NCBI GenBank assembly: GCA_014529385.2
Contig: CM043959.1
Location: forward strand, 64,121,753-64,185,752
Length of the DNA: 64,000 nt
Direction: 5' to 3'
Origin: Adiantum capillus-veneris
Lineage: Eukaryota > Streptophyta > Polypodiopsida > Polypodiales > Pteridaceae
Shown: positions 1 through 12,400 of the stretch, piece after piece
How the letters are laid out: the number at the start of each line of letters is the position of its first letter
Numbering within the stretch: the stretch's first letter is position 1
Program-made: the position numbers and the translations under genes
Notes under the pieces: generated by a model
What the model was told of the DNA's origin: nothing
Databases searched by the model: none
Seen by the model: the letters and a program-made list of their open reading frames with translations, nothing else

Positions 1-156
1 TGGCCGAGTTGCACAATGCGTTTAGAAACAACCCTAGCAAAGACCCTTGTAAATAGTTTGAGTAGGGTGTATGGCGGTAGACTGCGGAGTTGCACAAAGT
101 CATTGGAAACCCACTAGGATAGAGACCCTTTGATGATAGTTTGAAGGGAAGGGGAA

Positions 157-197
<41 letters not shown>

Positions 198-250
198 GGG
201 GGGGGGGGGGGGGGGGGGGGTGGGGGGGGGGGGGGGGGGGGGGGGGGGTG
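157..250. repeat. poly-G tract
   Basis: About 90 bases of nearly pure G, broken only by single T residues at 197, 221 and 249. Proline-rich reading frames on the minus strand here are translations of this tract and not genes. Such a run can form G-quadruplexes and is also a frequent place for assembly error. Bases 1-156 hold no gene that I can recognise. Confidence 0.9.
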
Positions 251-856
251 CTGATTGCTGATTGCTTGCTGAGGTGGCCCCATAGCATAGGGCCAACAAG
301 TAAATTCAATCAGAGGAGAAAAACATTGCAAGTGGTTATGGAAGTCATAGTGTGGGATGACGGTGGAGTGTTAATAATGTGCAATGAAGGTGGAGTATTG
401 ACAATGGAATGCATGCGCATGCAAAGTTGGTCAAGCACGTATAGAAATTCCAATCATCTTTGAGATAGTTCACATGCGGTGCCGGTTACCAACATATTGG
501 CCACTTGTTCTGAACTTCTGAAGTTCTCCTAGGGAACTTTTGAAAATCTATTGTGCACCATTTGCAAACTAGCTGCAAGCTCGCTCCATTTATAGGAAGT
601 GGAGCATCACAACAACCACAGGAGAAGACAACAGTAAGCAACAAGAACGGTGGTAGAAAGGCTAAGAGTCTTACGTTCCAAATTCCCTTGTGTACCATAT
701 GTAGATTTGAAATTAGCGTGCAGGGATAAAAATTGCATGCCAAAACATCTCTTGGAAAAATTTCATAGGCCCTTTTAAAAAAAAAAAAAACCTTTGAAAA
801 CAGTCCACCCAATGAGTACTAGGAGTTTTGTACTTGTTTGTGGAGGTCTCTACCAT
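251..856. other. No gene seen; contains diverged hairpin repeat copy a
   Basis: No coding region is supported. From about 735 to 850 the sequence matches, with many differences, the repeats starting near 1444 and 1966. Shared elements are a GCCAAAACATC core, a cctttg-ttttcaaaa segment and a short 'agtcc' half-hairpin. Confidence 0.5.

Positions 857-948
<92 letters not shown>
857..948. repeat. (CT)n microsatellite
   Basis: About 46 uninterrupted CT units. Ser-Leu or Arg-Glu repeat peptides read from it are artefacts. It ends at the head of the first SINE-like unit. Confidence 0.95.
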
Positions 949-950
<2 letters not shown>

Positions 951-964
951 CTGCAGTTTATCCA

Positions 965-1153
965 AGCTCCCTCTCTTTCTCTCTATCTCTCTCTTGTGTC
1001 TCTGCAGATGAGCTGAGAAATCAGTTATGCCATTTTCGGCCTTCCTCTTGAATAACAAATCTTGAGTTCAATTCTCCTCACCGAAAAGATCTTGATGGAC
1101 CCTTGTGATAGTTGCCTACAATGTTAAAATTCTCTTCTTCTTCTTCTTCTTCT

Positions 1154-1229
<76 letters not shown>
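965..1229 (+). mobile_element. tRNA-like SINE copy 1 with CTT/CT tail
   Basis: A body of about 170 bp runs from the ctctttctctc head to a (CTT)n(CT)n tail at 1133-1229. It contains an A-box-like stretch near 1010 (tgagctgagaaatcagtt) and a B-box-like stretch near 1063 (gagttcaattctcc), spaced like the internal promoter of a tRNA-derived SINE. The same body recurs at about 1231 and 1650 and, inverted, inside the CACTA element near 18780. I did not identify the parent tRNA, so the SINE call is inferred from the boxes, the copy number and the simple-repeat tail. Confidence 0.5.
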
Positions 1230-1230
<1 letters not shown>

Positions 1231-1233
<3 letters not shown>

Positions 1234-1426
1234 AGGTGAGCCAAGCTCCCCATCTCTCTCTCTCACACATCTTCAATTGAGTTGATAAATTGGTTATGTC
1301 ATTTCCATCTTGACTAACAAGTCTTAAGCTCATTATCTTTGTCAGTTTAAGGTCTCTTGGGATAATTTTTTAGGGTCTCTTAGTAGAGTTTTTTATGACC
1401 TTAAAATTCTCTTCTTCTTCTTCTTC
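1231..1426 (+). mobile_element. tRNA-like SINE copy 2 (degraded B box)
   Basis: Second copy of the unit, beginning at tgcaggtgagcc. The gataaattggttatg A-box region is clear. The B-box region (cttaagctcattatc) is more diverged than in copies 1 and 3. The tail is a short CTT run at about 1409-1426. Confidence 0.45.
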
Positions 1427-1443
1427 ATACCTCTCTCGTGTGT

Positions 1444-1600
1444 GGATGCCAAAACATCTCAAGGAATGAAAAATTGCTTGCCATACAGTGACAACCCTTT
1501 GTTTTCAAAAAGGAATAAAAACCTCCTCAAATAGTCCATGTTGGCGTGGACTATTTCATGAGTTTTTTTTCATAGTTTTGGAGGTCACTACAATGTACCT
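1444..1600 (+). repeat. Diverged hairpin repeat copy b
   Basis: Matches copies near 735 and 1966. It contains an imperfect inverted repeat (aatagtccatg ... gtggactatt) at about 1530-1558. No coding potential is seen. Confidence 0.5.
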
Positions 1601-1608
1601 TGCATACT

Positions 1609-1640
1609 GTGTGTGTGTGTGTGTGTGTGCGCGCGCGCGA
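1609..1640. repeat. (TG)n(CG)n microsatellite
   Basis: A TG run passes directly into a CG/GC run. It lies immediately before SINE copy 3. Confidence 0.85.
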
Positions 1641-2132
<492 letters not shown>

Positions 2133-2177
<45 letters not shown>

Positions 2178-2203
2178 CTTCCCTCTCTCTCTCTCTCTCT
2201 CCT

Positions 2204-2287
<84 letters not shown>

Positions 2288-2309
2288 CCCCCCCCCCCCC
2301 CCCCCCCCC
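2133..2309. repeat. (CT)n followed by C25 tract
   Basis: Interrupted CT repeats with CCTT breaks, ending in a pure C run at 2285-2309. Translations in any frame are low-complexity artefacts. Confidence 0.95.
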
Positions 2310-2348
2310 GCACGTCTACAGGTGTAAAATATATGAAAAATTGTCCTC

Positions 2349-2376
2349 AAACAGTTTGCATCAATGCAAACTGTTT
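2349..2376. repeat. Perfect 13-bp hairpin
   Basis: Arms at 2349-2361 and 2364-2376 are exact reverse complements (aaacagtttgcat) around a 2-base spacer. It occupies the position of the imperfect hairpins in the diverged repeats at 1444 and 1967, so it is a fourth, truncated copy of that repeat. Confidence 0.8.
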
Positions 2377-2872
2377 CAAGACGTTTTTTATTTGATTTTT
2401 TGGAGGTCTATTGCATCTATCTTTTGTCTGCAGCAGGTGAGTCAAGAAAGCGAAACGAGATAAATAACAAGCTACCCCCTTGTCGTTTTGTCCACGTGGG
2501 CATTTTGAGAGAGAGAAGGAAGAAAGCGCGCAGGGCATGAAAGCCGTCCAATGGGGGTTTTCATCACAATAGAGCTGCTGCAAATGGTGAGCGGCTTCAG
2601 AATACATGACGCACGCTCTCACTCACCTGGCTCATTGCCCTACTTTCTGCGCGCCTGGATCTACTCTGTGTGTGAGAGAGGGGGGGGGGGGGCTTTTTAA
2701 ATTTCCATGTGGACAAAAAGACAAACAAGGACGCTTGTGATTTATCCCAATCCCAAGAAATCACTCTCTCTCTCTCTCTCTCTCAGTCTCGCTTGCTCGC
2801 TCATCTGCTCTCTCTCTTTTCCTTCTCTCTCTCTATGGGATGGGTGTCTAACCTCACTCCTATCTTATTGCA
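2377..2872. other. No gene recognised
   Basis: Unique-looking sequence with short CT and G runs (for example 2685-2692 and 2763-2784). Near the right end, 2855-2873 (ctcctatcttattgcag) looks like a plant 3' splice site preceding the exon-like fragment. Confidence 0.4.
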
Positions 2873-3100
2873 GACATAGCGAGAACCACGAACATAACTG
2901 TCAATCCATGGGACGAAGATGCCTCAACTAATGCATAGAGGCTACAAGAGGTTGTCAATCTCTTGGAAAAAAATAGACAACTCGCATCTAACTCAGGCTA
3001 CACTCAAATGATTGAAATCATCAAAAGCCAGTCGCTAATCGGCAAACAAATCTTAACCGTTACAGCATCAAACGACATCCAAACGTTACAAAACTTCTAA
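2873..3100 (+). pseudogene. Exon-like fragment, unidentified
   Basis: A frame of 76 codons runs from GAC at 2873 to TAA at 3098-3100 with one internal TAG (about 2936). It follows a pyrimidine-rich stretch ending in CAG. The peptide is amphipathic and Gln/Asn/Ile-rich (for example LQEVVNLLEKNRQLAS), unlike the low-complexity neighbours. I do not recognise the family. It may be a transposon gene relic or a chance frame. Confidence 0.3.
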
Positions 3101-3884
3101 AACATGTTTATAAGACCTACGCACACATGCTTATGGTCTCAAACCTCACTTTATGTCAAGTGCAAAAATCACGATTATTAATAGCAGTGAGTTTTTGACC
3201 TAGTCGTTTTTGACCCGGAGTGCATCTAAATGCTTAGCAATGATGCCCCAATACCCTGCCTATGCTTGTTTTATGATTTTCTAGCTTAAACTCCTACTTG
3301 TGATGATATTAGGCCGCGGGTCAGTGACGCCAAAGGATACAAATTACCATGAAATGTTTACGTCAATGCATAGAGCTCTTACCTGTGGTTGCAACGCAAC
3401 AGACGACACCGCAATGTGACAACCGGGAAGGGAGTAGGAAGCACAAGAAGGAGAGAAGTGAGCACCATTATCTCACATTGTGTTTCTATTATCCAAAACT
3501 TAATCAAAACTTTACAAAGTTGGCTTTTATACCTAAGCCAAGGTCTAAAATATGCAATGTTCTGGCGCCCAAGACCTTTAGGGCTTCACCACTTACTTAA
3601 TTTGCAACCTCGGCACACTAATTGACCTGTTCTTTACAGCTTGGAACTCCCATTGAGCCCGTAACACTTAAAAAATATTACAATGGCTTGAAATAAATCG
3701 GGATTTTACAATACATGACCATTTTGGGGAAATGTGAAAAATGTGTAAGTCCAATCTTTACTGCTTCTTCATGTTGATCTTTGATGTGAATTTGTAAGAC
3801 TCGGTCTTTAGTAGCTTCTCCTATCTGACATCAACTCAATTAACATTCCTCCCTTCTGATTTTAGTGCCCATCCTCCAACACTA
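3101..3884. other. No gene recognised; possible relic LTR
   Basis: No supported coding region. On the minus strand a TATAAAAG box lies at 3524-3531 in a setting that resembles an LTR promoter. I found no second copy in the window to prove it. Confidence 0.3.
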
Positions 3885-5869
3885 TTGAAAAGTGTCCATA
3901 GAGACTATGGAAGGTTTTTGACTGGTTGTTGATGGGATGATTGTCTTCATTTGTCATTGAATTTGTTGATGAGGTTTGATTTTATGAAGCATCTTCATTG
4001 CTCCGAAGTTGTTTCTGATGTGAGAGACGATGGCGCATTTGTGTATTGTAATAGCAGAATGATGAGGCTGTTGTTTATTTATGAAAAGTATGTACAAGGA
4101 AAGAAGAATGATGAGGTTCTAAATTAGGGTCTAATACTTAGATGACCAAAGGAAAAACATCCAGTGGAACAAAAGTGCCTTTGGGATACGTGCATTATTG
4201 GAGAACTTATTAGCATGGGAAATATTAATAAAGTACTCAAGCATAGGTGGAAGCAAAATAGAGTGTCTAATGCATATTGTCCAATGGTGGGACTTCCTAT
4301 ATATGCAGGCACAAAAATGCATGGGAAACAATATGGTGTGCAAGAAATATTTTGAGGGGTTCTTCAGAAAGATGCTGTAGCTATAAAAGCATATGACATG
4401 GCTTCTCAAGCTAGCACCTCTTTAAGAAAGGTTTTTGTTGTCGAGGATATGTGATCTCATCTTACTGTGCACTATGCATGAGTGTTGGACTCTACGACAC
4501 TTCACCAATTGTAAGTTAATAGACTTCGACTCTTATGCTCATCTCATCCAGCATGAGCGACATGACTTAGATATGCTCAACTCTTCCAGTTTGAGAATAA
4601 GCCTAATAACTACAACTTTTAGCACAGAGTTTATTAAAACATGAAGCTTTGGGACTAATGATTTGCTCATTTTATGGCTGAGTAGTCCGACTTTGACTAT
4701 GCCAAAGAGTTTTTTTTGCACCCTAACAACTTGACTTTTTACATTCTTGTGCTTACAATCATTTCTCCGGGTAAAGGTAAGCTTGAATCCTCAAAAAGAG
4801 GATAAGTGAAGAACGAAGTTAGCATTGAAGGTTTCTTTTGCCATACCTGTTTTATCATCTTTGAATCTACATTCTTGTTGGTTGGGTTGTCCTTCTTTGG
4901 CTGTGAAGACTCCATTATCTGTTTGATTCTCCAATTAGGCATGTTGATAGGAGTGTTTGATGTTGTTGTAGGCCTCTGTTTACAGTCGGCATTTGGCTTT
5001 TGACTAGGAGCATTGGAAGACTTAGGAATCCAAATCTCTTGATGACATTTATATCTCAACTGTTGACTTTGCTTCGCTCTAGGTCTTGTTGAGCTCTTGA
5101 GATCTTCATGCAGATCTGGTGTAGTTGCATTTGGCTTGTGGTTGACTGGTAGCTAGATCTTTGTATAACCTCTATAGAATCCTTATCCAAGAGGGACATT
5201 CTTTGAGATCCGTCTTTGTTCTGTATCCTCTTGAGAGTTTTGGTAGACTTTAGCATCTTTCAATGATGTTATGGTGTATACCTACTTCTTAGATATCCTA
5301 GGATATTGTGTCGAAGTTGATACCTTGTGGGCCTTCTTTCTTGGGAGGGACTTAAAGTTACTTCATATGCCCTAACCTGCGGTTTTGGTACCCGTTACCT
5401 CCATAGTACTCATGTTCCTTTAAGCTCCACTTTGATGTTATCCATCCCATGTGTTTGTCTTTTTGTGTTGATTTGTTGTCTTTAATCCAAACTGGATCAT
5501 TGACGTTGACTAAATTGCTCAGAACAAACATTTGCTTGATTTTCCTTTGCTTTCTTGAATACTTTGGTTGAAATATCTTTTCTTTTTTGGGTGTCTCCTT
5601 AGAGGTTTCATTTGGATTAGCGATTGACTTTGAAGTTTTGAACGCTAGACTTGCTATAAGTATCTGATCCACGAGGGTTCTTTGATGTAGAAGCATATGA
5701 TGTCACACCTTTTGTGCTAATTGTCGGGAGAAGGTACACTTTGGCTTTACCTTTGTCTCCAAGATTTATCGTTGATTCTTGTGAATTTTGCAACTCTGAA
5801 TCTATTATTAATGGTATCTGTATTTGTTGCTTGCTAGCACTTGGGAAAGAGAGTATAACCATTGTATCT

Positions 5870-6303
5870 TGTTTGTAGGCCTTGTATTGGTCTAACCACT
5901 GATGTCCAAGGATGACATCTACAAGCATTTCTTTTGAAGGCTTTATTTGAAATTTTACCTGCTTTTCATGCTTCTAGATGCTAAGTATAGCAGCCATGTC
6001 TTCTTGACCTGTATGCATACCTAGCATTGTTTTTCTATCATGTTTGCAAGGAGTGATCTAGAGGATCCTTTGGATGTTCTCTACAATCATATTGAAGTCT
6101 ACTGCTTTATCCAATAGAGCATTGCATCTAACACTCTCTCCATTTGTATTGATGAGAACTATAGATATTCCCATTGGAGGTTCTATTGAAGATCTCTGTC
6201 TTGATTTTGCCATGATCTCATCTTGATCTAATTGTGTCTCTATTGAAGGTGGCTTTAGACTCTGTTTTACAATCTGACTTACATTGGCTGTTTCAACTCG
6301 CAA
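5870..6303 (-). pseudogene. Family A copy I retroviral-type pseudo-protease
   Basis: The fold is inferred from two landmarks: LLDKAVDFNMI where aspartic proteases have LLD[ST]GA, and DVILGHQWLDQYKAY where they have the ILGxxWL flap-proximal motif. The catalytic D-[ST]-G is replaced by D-K-A. The same replacement pattern occurs in copies II and III, so it predates their duplication. The frame is interrupted between the two landmarks. Catalysis is unlikely, and a structural or residual role cannot be excluded. Confidence 0.55.
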
Positions 6304-6871
6304 TGAGGGATTGATCTTTGGACTTCCTATTGCTTCCTGATTTTCAGCACTTTAGACTCTGTTTTCCAATCTGACTTACATTGGTTGTTCCAACTCGCAA
6401 TGAGGGATTGATCTTTGGACTTCCTATTGCTTCCTGATTTTCAACAACCCCGTTCTTCTTAACTTCTAACTTTGGTGGCATTCTCTGATCAATAGCTTTT
6501 GTGGTTGTTCTTTGCTCTGTTTGATCTGCATTACTTGATTCCAGATCTGCTTTAAGCACTTCTGAGTTTAAGTTCAATGGAGATGAATCATCTTCAAGAA
6601 GCTTTGCTTTGGCATCGGTCTCCATTTTAATTAGGCTTGAGGACTTCCTGTTGTCACCCCCAGGTGACCAGTCTTGGTCTTCATTCTATGTTGTATGTGA
6701 TGACTCCGTCTTGTTTGAACTTCGTATCTCTAACATCTTTTGGGCCATTTTCATTCCCACTATGATGTTATTTGTAAGATCTTTTGCTATGATCACATGG
6801 AATTGGGCAAGGATGATCTGTGGACCTACTTGAATGGCAGTGGAGATGATTCCCTAGCATTTTTCTTGTTT

Positions 6872-6875
6872 GTAT
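6872..6875. repeat. Left target-site duplication (GTAT) of Tat element
   Basis: GTAT immediately before TGAGGCGG recurs at 30237-30240 immediately after the other LTR. Copies II and III of family A show the uninterrupted sequence (cttgtttgtatctagatat) at about 35890 and 40910. Confidence 0.85.
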
Positions 6876-7134
6876 TGAGGCGGTCCAGGGCGGGCAACAA
6901 GAAGAGCGACCTCTAGACACCCTTCAAGGCTCCCGTGCTACTCAATGGGGCTGGGGCACAACACAACACAAACCAAAACAACAAACCCACAGCCAAATCC
7001 CAACTACACAAGGGGCACCACCTAGTTTAAGAGCGAACTAGGACGCAAAAGAGGAGAATCGTTAGAGCAACCCACAAACAAGCAAGGAATTTACACTAAC
7101 CCTAACACCAATGGAACACTCTCCCACACTAAAA

Positions 7135-7186
<52 letters not shown>

Positions 7187-8161
7187 TGCTCGGGCTGCTT
7201 TGAAACGTATCGGCAATGATCAAGCAAACACAACTATATATTTAAGAAAGAGAGAGAAAGGAGGAGGGGATGCTTGTTGCATTAATACCTTCTTACAAAT
7301 TTGTCATGACAAATCAAAGTGAGATTAGTATTTGTTCAACATAGCTTGCGTAAATTTCACCACAACACATCACAAAAAAAGCCACCCCAATCACTGTCTT
7401 AAAGCCAGGGGAGTCCTCTCCACCCTGTCGCCCTCTTACAGTATGTGGGATTTATGGCTAGATTGATGACAACACCAGAGACAAGCTATCAAGAACTTAA
7501 CAAAAAACACCAAGACACTTACGCATCATTGTTGTCCATTACTTCACGTTGGAAGGGAGACAAAGTATCCAAGATTAGTCCAAATCCACCCTCCTTGATT
7601 CAGCAAATGTTGGGCTTACACTAGTAGGAGAAATGATAGATTTCCTACTTTCAATTGAATGATCACTCTCTCTCTTACAATGGCATAGAGTTCCCTTGCT
7701 GATCCCCTATTACAACACATGCACATGCATAAGACAATGAGCTTCCACTCAAGAGCTCCTTCTAGAGAGGTTGAGCTTGGCTTCTCAAGCTATAGCATAG
7801 TGCTCTTGCTTATGGCTCCTCCTTTTGTGCTAGCTACACCCTTCTTTTATAGCAATTTTGAAGGCTAGGGTTACTCCTCTAACCATGGTTGGGTTAGATT
7901 TTCAGCAATTTATCTAATTTCTTTTGCTTGGAATTATCAAGAAGTTGGTGGGGAAAGAGAGAGGAGAGAAATGGAGGTGATAGGACTTTTCATAGTGGGT
8001 TAGTGTTAGTAGAGTTAGTATTAATTTACAAATGGAATTGGATATTTACAATGGGAGTATCCATGTAGGATACAAATAAGGAAGAAAAACTCTTAAGAGG
8101 TAAGAAAAGGTGGATTTCTTACAAGGTTAATGCTCCAAGTGTCTTGAGTAGGGCCAATTTT

Positions 8162-8376
8162 TGTTGGGATTAAAGCCCAAGTGGCCTCTTATGCGGATAT
8201 GGTCGGCCGCCCGCCTAACTCACTTACCTCTAACTCTTTGTATATACTAACTTATACTTTGTGAATACTAAGGAATTGGGAGATAACCCTTCTAACAGTT
8301 CTCTGCGTACTGTACTTTGTAAGCTCATTGTGTGTGTGTGTGAGAGAGGTGACCCACGCTCCGCTCCGCGACTTCA
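8162..8376 (+). repeat. Copia 5' LTR
   Basis: Starts TGTTGGGATTAAAGCCC and ends CGACTTCA just before the primer site. It ends with a TG/GA microsatellite whose length differs in the 3' LTR. Confidence 0.95.
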
Positions 8377-8378
8377 AT

Positions 8379-8390
8379 TGGTATCAGAGC
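8379..8390 (+). promoter_or_regulatory. Copia primer binding site
   Basis: TGGTATCAGAGC is the classic plant Copia site complementary to the 3' end of initiator tRNA(Met). Confidence 0.95.
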
Positions 8391-9417
8391 CTTGGTTCAG
8401 TGCGGATTTGCGTAATCGCGCGCGCGCGTACTTTTCCGGCAGATTCTGGATCCGGAGTTCGAAAATTCACACTCGGCGTTCCGGGAGCGTTTCCAACAGG
8501 CGACCTACGGTTTTACCCCCCTTTCGAAACCGTTTATGCCCTCAGAATTTCGTTCTGAGCACTACAGCAGAAGATAGATTTCAGCCGCAAAGAAATCCGT
8601 CTTGTGTAGATTGGCAAGCAGGAGGTGGTCGACATCAATATCGGCATCGACATACATCACCTATTAGTCTTCAGAGCATCATCTATAGACCAGGTACACA
8701 TATATATCATCAGATATATATATTGCAGTCTGCATTGTTACTTCTTGTGCTTGCCAGGTTCCAGGGGAGGTGTGGCCATACGACGGCTTGACACCACTGG
8801 CATGTATTGCAGATTGATGTACTGTGATTGTGGGTCTGCTAGTTGTGAGTCACGCTAGCAGACAGACCGCCGCAGCGGTCATAGGACAGTGATTGGTCTA
8901 TTATAGGATGTATGCTAGTTCTGGGCAGTTTGCTGAGCCATCTGAGAGGGTCGTGTGTGAGGTTTTTTGAAGCCAAGCACTGGGGGCTGGGTTACCCAGT
9001 GTGAGGTGGATTAGGTTGCTAGAGTTCCCCTCTACACGCATCCTCTTCGGCGACTTTTATCCCTTATGATGTATGACTTTGTGTAGACACTGGATTGCAT
9101 CTTATGCGTCAGGCCGTTGAGGCATTGTTCAAGGTTCAGTCTTGAGACAAATACAGGTTCTGTCATCGCCCAGAGAGGAGACAGTGTATACTTACAGGAT
9201 TTGTCACTGGTCAGCTATTTATGATTGTTTTTTGAGCTATCTTTTGGTTCCCAGAGTTCAGTTTACAGGGGAGACTCTGTAAAAAATTTTCAAAATACTG
9301 ACAGTTCCTGAGGAGAGGTGTTCAGCTTGTTGATTACAGCTTGTTTACTGTGTACAGAGGTCAGTTTACAGGGGAAACTCTGCCGGATTTTTCTCACGAC
9401 TAAACAGTTTGGCAGAT
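8391..9417 (+). other. Copia untranslated leader
   Basis: About 1 kb without a convincing gene. A 25-base motif with a cagtttacagggga core is repeated at about 9259 and 9361, shortly before the gag start, and could be a packaging or translation element. Confidence 0.6.
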
Positions 9418-12400
9418 ATGGCATCTTCTCAAAGTGAGACTCTTTACAACATAAAGAAGCTAGATGGCACAAACTTTCCATTCTGGAAGAAGCAGATTTG
9501 GCAGGTTTTGGTGCAGAAAAAACAAGTGAAGCCACTGAAGCTCAAAGGGGAGAGACCAGAATTTATGGCTGAAGATGAGTGGGAAGAGCTTGACGAGTTA
9601 GCTTGTCCCACAATCATGCTGACACTGGCAGAAAATGTTTACTTCAACGTAGCAGAAGAGACTACAGCGTATGGCGTATGGCAAAAGCTATGTGATATGT
9701 ACGAGAAACAAAGTGCTGCTTCTCAGATTTACTGGCTCAAGAAATTGGTGGATTTGAAGATGAAGAAAGGGACAGCCATGTCAAATCATCTGAATGAATT
9801 TCACTCAATTTTCAGCCAGTTAACAGCACAGGAGATAGTCTTTCCAGATTCAGTGAAGGCTATGTTTCTCTTAATCACTTTGCCAGACAGTTGGGATACT
9901 TTTCGTACAGCGTTAAGTAATTCTGTCGCGCCAGAAGGTCTTACGAGTGCCAATGTAGAAGGCAACTTGCTCACAGAGGAAGTGAACAGGAAGAACATTG
10001 ACAAAGGCAAAGGCAATAGTGCTTTGGTCGTTCGAGGGAGACAACAGTTTAAAGAGAAGAAGGGTAAGAAGGCACAAAACCGAAGTAAGTCTCGTGATTC
10101 GAAGTCAAAGGATGACATAGAATGCTACCATTGTGGCAAGAAGGGTCACATGAAGCGAGACTGTACGAAGTGGAAACAAGAAAAAGGAAAAACAAAGAGT
10201 TCTGAGCAAGATGAAAAGAAGAGTTCAGTGAAGATTGAAGAGGTGAATGTCACAGGATCTGGTTCGGACAGTGATTCTGGTATAGCAGCTGGTGACATCT
10301 TCCTTACAAGCAATCTTGATTCTGTTTTCTTGACTGCAGAGAATGGACATGCTATGAGTGATTGGATTATCGACTCAGGGGCATCTTTACATGTTTCTCC
10401 GCACAAAGAGTGGTTTACATCATATGTGGCTACTAAAGATTATGTCAGACTTGGCAATGAGCACGTTTGTGACATACTTGGAGTGGGAGATGTGCAGTTG
10501 AAGTTTCAGAATGGCTCTTCTTTATGGCTCAAGAATGTCAGACATGTTCCAGCAATCCGAAAGAGCTTGATTAGTACAGGGAAGTTGGATGATGCGGGTT
10601 ATGTGACAGTTTTTGGGAACAACGCTTGGAAAATCTCCAAAGGTTCGATGACTGTAGCACATGGCAGCAAGTCAGGAACTCTGTACACTTTACATGTTTC
10701 AGAGGTTAAAAATCATGTAATTAATGTGATTGAGCAGCCAAGTGTGTCACTGTGACATCGTAGGTTGGGACATATGTCAAAAAGAGGAATGGAAATACTT
10801 TCTCATTATGGTTATTTGCCTGGCTTTTCATTTCAAGATTTCGAGTTTTGTGAGCATTGTGTTTATGGTAAGCAAACACAGGAACCGCACAGATCAAAGA
10901 GGAATCGTAGGGACGAACGGTTAGCTCTTGTACACAGTGATCTATGCGGACCAATGCCTAGTTTGTCACTAGGGGGAGCAGCGTACTTTTGTACATTCAT
11001 AAATGACTATTCTCGCAAAGTATGGGTTTACTTCTTGAAGCACAAGGATGAGGTGCTCAAGGTCTTTAAGACATTCTTGCAGCTGGTGGAGAATCAAAGT
11101 GGTCAGAAGCTGAAGTGCTTGAGAACTGACAATGGTGGAGAGTACGTTTCCAAAGCTTTTCAAGACTTTTGTGAAGCAAAAGGGATTAAGCGGGAACTTA
11201 CTGCACCATATAATCCTTCACAGAATGGGGTTGCAGAACGTATGAATAGTACCATACAAGAGAAGGTCAGAAGCATATTGTCAAATGCTGAGTTGCCTGA
11301 TGGATTTTGGGCGGAAGCAGTGGCTACAGCAGTCCATTTGATCAACAGGTCTCCTAGTAGGGTTCTGGATAAGAGTGCAGTGGCCGAGATGCTATGGACA
11401 GGCAAGGCACCTTCGTATAAGCATCTCAGAGTCTTTGGTTGTGAAGCTTATAGCCATATTCCTAAGGAGTTCAGAAATAAGTTAGAACCAAAGAGCAAGA
11501 AGTGTATATTTCTTGGCTACGGAGAATCGGGCGAGATGGGTTACCGGCTTTGGGATCCTGAGTCCAGAAAGCTTATTCGTAGCAATGATGTGCATTTCAA
11601 TGAAGCCAAGTTTCATGCTAAGCCGGAGAAGACAGAGGAGATCAGAAGAGTTGTCTTTAGGGAAGATGGACCTAGTGCTAGCACATCAAGACAGCATGGT
11701 CAGGCTCAGGAACAGCCTATAGTGGCTAGAGAGGCAGAATCAGTTGTGGTGAGACGTTCTGAGTGTGTCTCCAAACCACCTGATTGTTATGCGCCATCTC
11801 TAAATTATGTCATGCTCACAGATTACGGAGAACCATCTTGTTACAAGGAAGCATTACAAGTGGTTGACTCGAAAAAATGGCAGTTGGCCATGCAGTCAGA
11901 GATGACAGCTCTGCATAAAAACCAGACATGGAAGTTGGTTAAATTACCACAGGGCAAAAAGGCTCTACCTTGTAAATGGGTTTACAGGTATAAGATCACC
12001 GCTCATGATAGTCAGCCAAAGTACAAAGCAAGGCTTGTTGCCAAGGGCTTTAAGCAAGAACAAGGCATTGACTTTGATGAAGTCTTCTCTCCAGTGGTCA
12101 AGATGACTACATTGAGATGCTTTCTTGCATTGGTTGCTATATTGGATTTGGTGTTGTACCAAATGGATGTCAAGACAGCGTTCTTGCATGGTGATTTAGA
12201 TGTGGAAATTTACATGCAGCAGCCAGAAGGGTTTGTTGAGAAAGGCATGGAACATTTGGTATGCCAGTTGTTAAAGAGTCTTTATGGCTTAAAACAATCA
12301 CCGAGGGCATGGTACCATAAGTTCCACCAGTTTATGCTTTCTCAAGGCTACAAACGTAGTGAGTTCGATCACTGTCTATATACAAAGAAGGCTAAGGATG

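Larger units (their letters stand above)
3885..6875 (-). mobile_element. Family A copy I, 3' half
   Basis: This 3' half of a degraded gag/protease-like element is cut from its 5' half (30237-32875) by the Tat insertion. It aligns along its length with 32876-35895 (copy II) and partly with 38998-40900 (copy III). From right to left it encodes a Ser/Lys-rich linker, a pseudo-protease (about 5870-6303), a 'FQPKYSRKQRK...DPVWIK' segment (about 5480-5600) and a Gln-rich tail, followed by about 900 bp of non-coding 3' sequence. Many stops and frameshifts interrupt it. No reverse transcriptase or integrase is present. Confidence 0.65.

Noticed and set aside
1000-1080. A functional tRNA gene
   Set aside because: Only A- and B-box-like segments are present, and no cloverleaf with an anticodon arm could be drawn.
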